DNA from: Franzmannia pantelleriensis
GTDB lineage: Bacteria; Pseudomonadota; Gammaproteobacteria; Pseudomonadales; Halomonadaceae
Length of the DNA: 64,000 bases
Direction: 5' to 3'
Assembly (NCBI RefSeq): GCF_900102875.1
Contig: NZ_FNGH01000003.1
Coordinates: 186,001-250,000 of the forward strand
The notes under the pieces were generated by a model that saw only the letters and a list, made by a program, of their open reading frames with translations, was not told the origin of the DNA and made no database searches. The translations under genes were made by a program, and so were the position numbers. The first letter of the stretch is position 1. Each line of letters begins with the position of its first letter. Shown here one piece after another: positions 59,778 to 64,000 of the stretch.

Positions 59778-60620
59778 ATGAGCCTGCCCACGCTGTCTGC
59801 CGCCAGGGGCGTTGCGCTGCGCGTGCCAAGCCTCGAGACCACCGCCGCCTGGCTGCTGGCAGTCATCTGGATCTTTCCGTTGGTCTACGCGGTGTGGGCG
59901 GCCTTCCACCCGCCGGCGTTCATGGTGCGCTTCGACCTGTTCGCGCCGCTGACCCTGGAAAACTTCGCCAACGCCTGGTCCCAGGCGCCGTTCGCGCGCT
60001 ACTACCTCAACACCTTCCTGTTGGTCACCGGGGTGGTGCTGGCGCAGTTCGTGGTCTGCACCCTGGCGGGCTTCGCCTTTGCGCGCTTCCCGATTCCGGG
60101 CAGGGATATCCTGTTCATGCTGGTGCTGATTCAGCTGTTCGTGTTCCCCGAGGTGCTGATCGTCGAGAACTACCGCATTGCCAGTGGGCTGGGGCTGGTC
60201 GATACCATCACCGGCATCGGGCTGCCCTACGTGGCCAGCGCCTTCGGCATCTTCCTGCTACGCCAGACCTTCAAGACCATTCCCCGCGAGCTCGAGGATG
60301 CCGCCCGGGTCGAGGGCTGCGGCTGGATGGCGATCCTGCTCAAGGTCTACGTACCGCTGGCCAAGCCCACCTACCTGGCCTATGGCCTGGTCTCGATCAG
60401 CCACCACTGGAATAACTTCCTGTGGCCGCTGGTGGTCACCAACTCGGTGGAGAGCCGCCCGCTGACCGTGGGCTTGGGCGTGTTCTCGGCGCCGGAAACC
60501 GGCGTCAACTGGGCCACCGTCAGTGCCGCCACCCTGCTCAGCATCGCCCCGCTGCTGGTCGCTTTCCTGCTCTTCCAGCGCCAGTTCGTGCAGTCGTTCC
60601 TCAGGGCGGGGATACGGTAG
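59778..60620 (+). CDS. Carbohydrate ABC transporter permease (UgpE-like)
   Basis: The 280-residue protein has six membrane helices and the coupling loop TIPRELEDAARVEGCGWMAILLKVYVPLAKPT. It completes the sugar-type importer and ends eight bases before the stop of the convergent LysR gene. Confidence 0.93.
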   Translation: MSLPTLSAARGVALRVPSLETTAAWLLAVIWIFPLVYAVWAAFHPPAFMVRFDLFAPLTLENFANAWSQAPFARYYLNTFLLVTGVVLAQFVVCTLAGFAFARFPIPGRDILFMLVLIQLFVFPEVLIVENYRIASGLGLVDTITGIGLPYVASAFGIFLLRQTFKTIPRELEDAARVEGCGWMAILLKVYVPLAKPTYLAYGLVSISHHWNNFLWPLVVTNSVESRPLTVGLGVFSAPETGVNWATVSAATLLSIAPLLVAFLLFQRQFVQSFLRAGIR

Positions 60621-60627
60621 GCATTCT

Positions 60628-61560
60628 TCATGTTTCCTTCGCCACCTGCCGCAGGCACTCGATCGCTTGCTGACAGGTCGGTGTCTTGATTCTGCCGCGC
60701 AGGGTGATGATCCCCACCGGCGGCAGCTCGATGGGAATCTCCAGCGGCAATATCTTGAGCAAGCCCTGCGCCGCAAAGTGGTGGGCCACGCCGTGGGCGA
60801 GGTAGCCCAGGGCGGGGCGCTGCTGGACGAAGGTCAGGGTGGCGAGGAACGAGGCCGTTTCGATCAGGTCCGCGGGCGGGTTGAGGCCATGCTTGTAGAA
60901 CATCTGGTTGAGCTTGATTCGCGACGATGCCCATGGGGGAGGCACGACCCACGCCAGTTCGGCGATATCGGCCCACTGCGGTGAAGACATGCTGCAGATG
61001 GGGTGCGTCGGGGCGGCGACCACGCACATCGCTTCGTCGTAGATGGCCTGCGTCTCCAGGTCCGGGGCCGCGTAGCCGGGTTCGAGCCGGCCGACCAGCA
61101 GGTCGAGTTCACCCACGCGCAAGCGGGGTAGCAGGCGCTTGAGATCGCCCTCTTCGATCAGCGCGGTGCTATGCGGGGAGCGCGTCTTGAGCAGCTGCAT
61201 GGCGGGAGCCAGCAGGCCCGGCGTTGCCACCACCATGGCGCCGATGCTGACACGACCGGCGGCACCGCTCTCCACCGCGGCGATCTCGTCCTGGGTGCGG
61301 CTGTAGTCGGCTAGTACCGAGCGGGCAAAGCGCACCACCGTATCGCCATAGGCCGTGGGCTCGGTGCCGCGGGTGGAGCGCAGAAACAGCTTGAGGCCGA
61401 ACATGCGCTCTATCTCGGCCAGCATTTTCGACACCGCGGGCTGGGTCAGCGACAGAAAGTCGGCGACGCGGCCGATATGGCGGAACTCATCCAGTGCGAC
61501 CAGCAGCTGCAGATGGCGCAGCTTCAGGTTCGAGCGTAGGACGCGATCGATATCGCTCAT
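60628..61560 (-). CDS. LysR-family regulator (GbpR-like)
   Basis: The 310-residue protein starts with LKLRHLQLLVALDEFRHIGRVADFLSLTQPAVSKMLAEIERMFG in overlapping parts and RSTRGTEPTAYGDTVV, features of the GbpR subgroup that regulates sugar uptake genes in Agrobacterium. It is divergent from the sugar-acid dehydratase gene. Repeated ATGAAG motifs lie in the shared promoter region. It probably senses a sugar acid. Confidence 0.9.
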   Translation of the reverse strand: MSDIDRVLRSNLKLRHLQLLVALDEFRHIGRVADFLSLTQPAVSKMLAEIERMFGLKLFLRSTRGTEPTAYGDTVVRFARSVLADYSRTQDEIAAVESGAAGRVSIGAMVVATPGLLAPAMQLLKTRSPHSTALIEEGDLKRLLPRLRVGELDLLVGRLEPGYAAPDLETQAIYDEAMCVVAAPTHPICSMSSPQWADIAELAWVVPPPWASSRIKLNQMFYKHGLNPPADLIETASFLATLTFVQQRPALGYLAHGVAHHFAAQGLLKILPLEIPIELPPVGIITLRGRIKTPTCQQAIECLRQVAKET

Positions 61561-61577
61561 GAGGGGGCTCTCCCTTT

Positions 61578-61633
61578 CTTCATTCCCTTATGGTTATGAA
61601 GAGAGTCTATTGTTTTATTTTATCGTCATGAAG
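61578..61633. promoter_or_regulatory. Repeated ATGAAG motifs in LysR/dehydratase promoter
   Basis: CTTCAT (61578-61583) faces ATGAAG (61596-61601) as a dyad, and a second ATGAAGAGG copy lies at 61628-61636 in direct orientation, 32 bases on. This recognition-plus-activation-site layout is typical of LysR control regions. Confidence 0.4.
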
Positions 61634-61695
61634 AGGCGGCCCATACTCGACCCACGATTATTACAACGCTCGATGATGGAGTCAGGCCGCTGACC

Positions 61696-63225
61696 ATGGA
61701 AATGTCCCCCCGCACGCTGATTCGGCTACACGCCAACGATAATGTCCTGATCGCCCGCGATGGCGTCGGTCTAGGTCAGTGGCTGCCCGAGCTGGAGGTG
61801 AAATCTCGCGCCCAGGTGCCGGCAGGGCACAAGATCGCTGCCCGCAGGATCGCTGCCGGCGAGTCGGTGAAGAAGTACGACACGGTGATTGGCGCGGCAG
61901 GCCGCGACATCGCCCCCGGGGAGCATGTACACACCCATAACGTCACCCTGACCGAGATCGACCGCGATCCCGCCTTCTGCCAGGGCGTGCGGCCGGTGAC
62001 GTATGTGCCGGAGGCCGAGCGGGCCACCTTCCAGGGCATCGTGCGCCCGGATGGCCGGGTCGGCACGCGCAACTTCATCGGCATTCTCTCCTCGGTGAAC
62101 TGCTCGGCCACGGTGATCAAGCATATCGCCGACCATTTCACCGCGGAGCGGCTGGCCGATTACCCCAACATCGATGGCGTGGTGGCTTTCGCCCAGACCA
62201 GCGGTTGCGGGATGTCTTCGCCCAGCTACCACTTCGACCTGCTGCGGCGCACCCTGGCCGGTTATGCGCGGCACCCCAACTTTGCTGGGGTACTGATCGT
62301 GGGGTTGGGCTGCGAACGCAACCAGGTTTCGGGCCTGGTCGAGTCCCAGGGACTGGAGGTGGGGGCGAACGTGCGCACCCTGGTGATGCAGGAGAGTGGC
62401 GGTACCCGTGAATCCATCGCCGCCGGCATCGCCGCCATCGAGGCGATGCTGCCCGAGGCCAACCGGATCGAGCGCCAGCCGGTGAGTGCCAGCCACCTCA
62501 GCATCGGTCTGCAGTGTGGCGGCTCGGATGGTTTCTCGGGGATCTCGGCCAACCCGGCGCTGGGGGCGGCCATGGATATCCTGGTGCGCCAGGGCGGTAC
62601 CGCGATTCTGTCCGAGACACCCGAGATACATGGCGTCGAGTTCATGCTCACGCGGCGCGCCGTGTCGCCCGAGGTGGGCCAGAAGCTGCTCGACCGCCTG
62701 GCGTGGTGGAAGGCGTACACCCGCGGCCACAGCGGCCAGTTCAACGGTGTAGTGGGACCGGGCAACCAGGCTGGCGGGTTGGCCAACATCGTCGAGAAAT
62801 CCCTGGGGTCGGCGATGAAGGGCGGCACCACGCCACTGCAGGCGGTATACGAATACGCCGAGCCGATCGATGCCAAGGGCTTCGTGTTCATGGACTCGCC
62901 GGGCTACGACCCGGTGTCGGCGACCGGACAGATCGCCAGCGGCGCCAATCTGATCTGCTTTACCACCGGCCGCGGCTCGATGTTCGGCTCCAAACCGGCC
63001 CCCACCATCAAGTTGGCTTCCAATACCGCCATGTTCGAGCGCCTGCGCGAGGACATGGATATCAACTGCGGCCAGGTCATCGACGGCAGCGCCACCATCG
63101 AGGCGATGGGCGAGCAGATCTTCGCGCATATCCTGCGTGTCGCTTCGGGGGAGCGCAGCTGCAGCGAGCGGCTCGGGCTTGGGGATCACGAATTCGTGCC
63201 GTGGCACGTCGGCATCGTCAGCTGA
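61696..63225 (+). CDS. UxaA/GarD-family sugar-acid dehydratase
   Basis: The 509-residue protein combines an N-terminal SAF domain (about residues 8-95) with the altronate/galactarate dehydratase domain. Conserved blocks are VRPDGRVGTRNFIGILSSVNCSATV, QTSGCGMSS, VGLGCERNQVSGL, GLQCGGSDGFSGISANPALG and FTTGRGSMFGSKPAPTIKLASN, several with likely metal-binding cysteines. It dehydrates an aldonate or aldarate to a 2-keto-3-deoxy acid. Whether altronate, galactarate or another acid is used cannot be told. Divergent LysR, upstream importer and downstream semialdehyde dehydrogenase support a sugar-acid pathway. Confidence 0.87.
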   Translation: MEMSPRTLIRLHANDNVLIARDGVGLGQWLPELEVKSRAQVPAGHKIAARRIAAGESVKKYDTVIGAAGRDIAPGEHVHTHNVTLTEIDRDPAFCQGVRPVTYVPEAERATFQGIVRPDGRVGTRNFIGILSSVNCSATVIKHIADHFTAERLADYPNIDGVVAFAQTSGCGMSSPSYHFDLLRRTLAGYARHPNFAGVLIVGLGCERNQVSGLVESQGLEVGANVRTLVMQESGGTRESIAAGIAAIEAMLPEANRIERQPVSASHLSIGLQCGGSDGFSGISANPALGAAMDILVRQGGTAILSETPEIHGVEFMLTRRAVSPEVGQKLLDRLAWWKAYTRGHSGQFNGVVGPGNQAGGLANIVEKSLGSAMKGGTTPLQAVYEYAEPIDAKGFVFMDSPGYDPVSATGQIASGANLICFTTGRGSMFGSKPAPTIKLASNTAMFERLREDMDINCGQVIDGSATIEAMGEQIFAHILRVASGERSCSERLGLGDHEFVPWHVGIVS

Positions 63226-63274
63226 TGGCAACGTCGGCTCACAGAGCGTTAGCCCACAGAGAGGAAGCGTGACA

Positions 63275-64000
63275 ATGACCCTGACGCTGGAACGTGGTGA
63301 CCTGATTCAGTCCCGCAACTATATCGCCGGGCACTGGAGTGCAGCCGCCGATGGAGCGCGCCTGGCGATCTCGAATCCGGCCGATATGCAGCCCATCGCC
63401 GAGGTGCCAGACAGCGGCGCCAATGAGGCACGAGCGGCGGCCGATGCCGCCCACCACGCCTTTGCCGGCTGGCGCGCGACGCCGGCCAAGCGACGCGGCG
63501 AGCTGCTCAAGCGCTGGCACGCCCTGGTAATGGCAAACCAGCAGGATCTGGGGCGCCTGATATCGCTGGAGCAGGGCAAGCCCCTCGCCGAAGGTCAGGG
63601 AGAGGTGGGCTACGCGGCTAGCTATATCGAGTGGTTCGCCGAAGAGGCGCCGCGTATTGCCGGGGAGGTGATTGCGCCGCCGGTCGCCGGGCGACGCATG
63701 CTGGCCGTCAAGGAGCCGGTGGGCGTGGTGGCAGTGGTGACGCCCTGGAACTTTCCGGCGGCGATGATAGCGCGCAAGATCGCGCCGGCTTTGGCGGCAG
63801 GCTGCACGGTGGTGGCCAAGCCCGCCGAGGATACCCCGCTGACCTCGCTGGCGCTGGTGCGTCTGGCCGAAGAGGCCGGTATTCCGCCTGGGGTGATCAA
63901 TATCGTTTGCGCCTCGCGTGGGCGCACACCCGAGGTGGTCGATGCCTGGCTTGAGGATGCCCGGGTGCGCAAGATCAGCTTCACCGGCTCCACCCCGGTG
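63275..64000 (+). CDS. Semialdehyde dehydrogenase (GabD/oxoglutarate semialdehyde type), cut by window end
   Basis: The first 242 codons of an aldehyde dehydrogenase are present: LKRWHALVMANQQDLGRLISLEQGKPLAEGQGEVGYAASYIEWFAEEA in parts and the cofactor segment VVTPWNFPAAMIARKIAPALAAGCTVVAKPAEDTP. EQGKPLAE and the EWFAEEA segment are typical of succinate-semialdehyde and 2-oxoglutarate-semialdehyde dehydrogenases. The catalytic cysteine lies beyond the window. GAGGAAG precedes the ATG. After the sugar-acid dehydratase, the 2-oxoglutarate semialdehyde role is attractive. Confidence 0.9.
   Translation, partial: MTLTLERGDLIQSRNYIAGHWSAAADGARLAISNPADMQPIAEVPDSGANEARAAADAAHHAFAGWRATPAKRRGELLKRWHALVMANQQDLGRLISLEQGKPLAEGQGEVGYAASYIEWFAEEAPRIAGEVIAPPVAGRRMLAVKEPVGVVAVVTPWNFPAAMIARKIAPALAAGCTVVAKPAEDTPLTSLALVRLAEEAGIPPGVINIVCASRGRTPEVVDAWLEDARVRKISFTGSTPV

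Noticed and set aside
1-64000. CRISPR arrays, tRNA or rRNA genes, riboswitches
   Set aside because: No regularly spaced repeats, no cloverleaf candidates and no conserved riboswitch core were seen on either strand by reading; a covariance-model scan was not possible here.

Overview
The window looks like chromosome of a halophilic gammaproteobacterium, most probably Halomonadaceae (Halomonas or a close relative). The basis is the high GC content, three TRAP-type uptake systems' worth of genes, many genes for quaternary amines and amino acids, and protein sequences that read like Halomonas orthologues. This is a judgement by eye, not a database result. No rRNA, tRNA, CRISPR array, plasmid origin or intact insertion sequence was found. 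Almost all of the sequence is tightly packed metabolic and transport genes.

Layout. 0-6.3 kb: ilvD, then a minus-strand PhnCDE-like ABC importer with an FAD oxidoreductase of the type found fused to SelD and a small HTH protein; this set is read as a candidate selenium-oxyanion uptake locus. 6.4-14.5 kb: yaeQ, a TAXI-type TRAP transporter with a DUF1850 protein, purEK, and a LysR regulator divergent from a Tsx-like porin. 14.6-20.4 kb: a Tat-exported PhoX phosphatase, divergent from a two-gene redox unit (ferric-reductase-like membrane flavocytochrome plus an exported cytochrome b5/FMN-binding protein) preceded by an FNR/Anr-like box, then TraX-like and gamma-glutamylcyclotransferase genes. 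20.5-29.7 kb: a LysR gene, a DctQMP TRAP transporter, and then a glutamine-synthetase-like ligase, an aldehyde dehydrogenase, an iron-dependent alcohol dehydrogenase and a class I glutamine amidotransferase. Read together these form a plausible gamma-glutamylated amino-alcohol (for example ethanolamine) catabolic pathway.

29.7-32.4 kb is an AT-richer island. It carries a wrecked IS30-type transposase, an N-terminally truncated FAD/NAD-binding protein coupled to an AEC transporter, and at its right edge a leftover second 3' end of the amidotransferase gene. 32.4-42 kb: a CPA2-type antiporter, isoaspartyl dipeptidase, and an arginine-type ABC importer with three tandem binding proteins and an AstE/AotO-like gene, then a lipocalin. 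42-47.7 kb: wrbA, a Tat-exported sulfide:quinone-reductase-like flavoprotein with a small membrane protein, a tartrate/malate-type dehydrogenase with a fluoroacetate-dehalogenase-like hydrolase, and a LysR gene. 47.8-56.1 kb: choline sulfatase, a betaine-type binding protein, a gamma-butyrobetaine-type dioxygenase, a GcvA-like regulator, threonine aldolase, MtfA-type peptidase and a GNAT/nitrilase fusion. 56.3-64 kb: a carbohydrate ABC importer, a GbpR-like LysR regulator, a galactarate/altronate dehydratase-family enzyme and a truncated semialdehyde dehydrogenase, consistent with sugar-acid catabolism.

Non-coding structure worth attention: two dispersed repeat families. One (10689-10782 and 26181-26265) keeps a conserved core while its stems covary. 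The other (18954-19151 and 24663-24714) is bounded by inverted repeats beginning TAGGCTTTGTACGAAAA, and its end supplies the stop codon of the TraX-like gene. Several regulator genes have clean dyads beside them.
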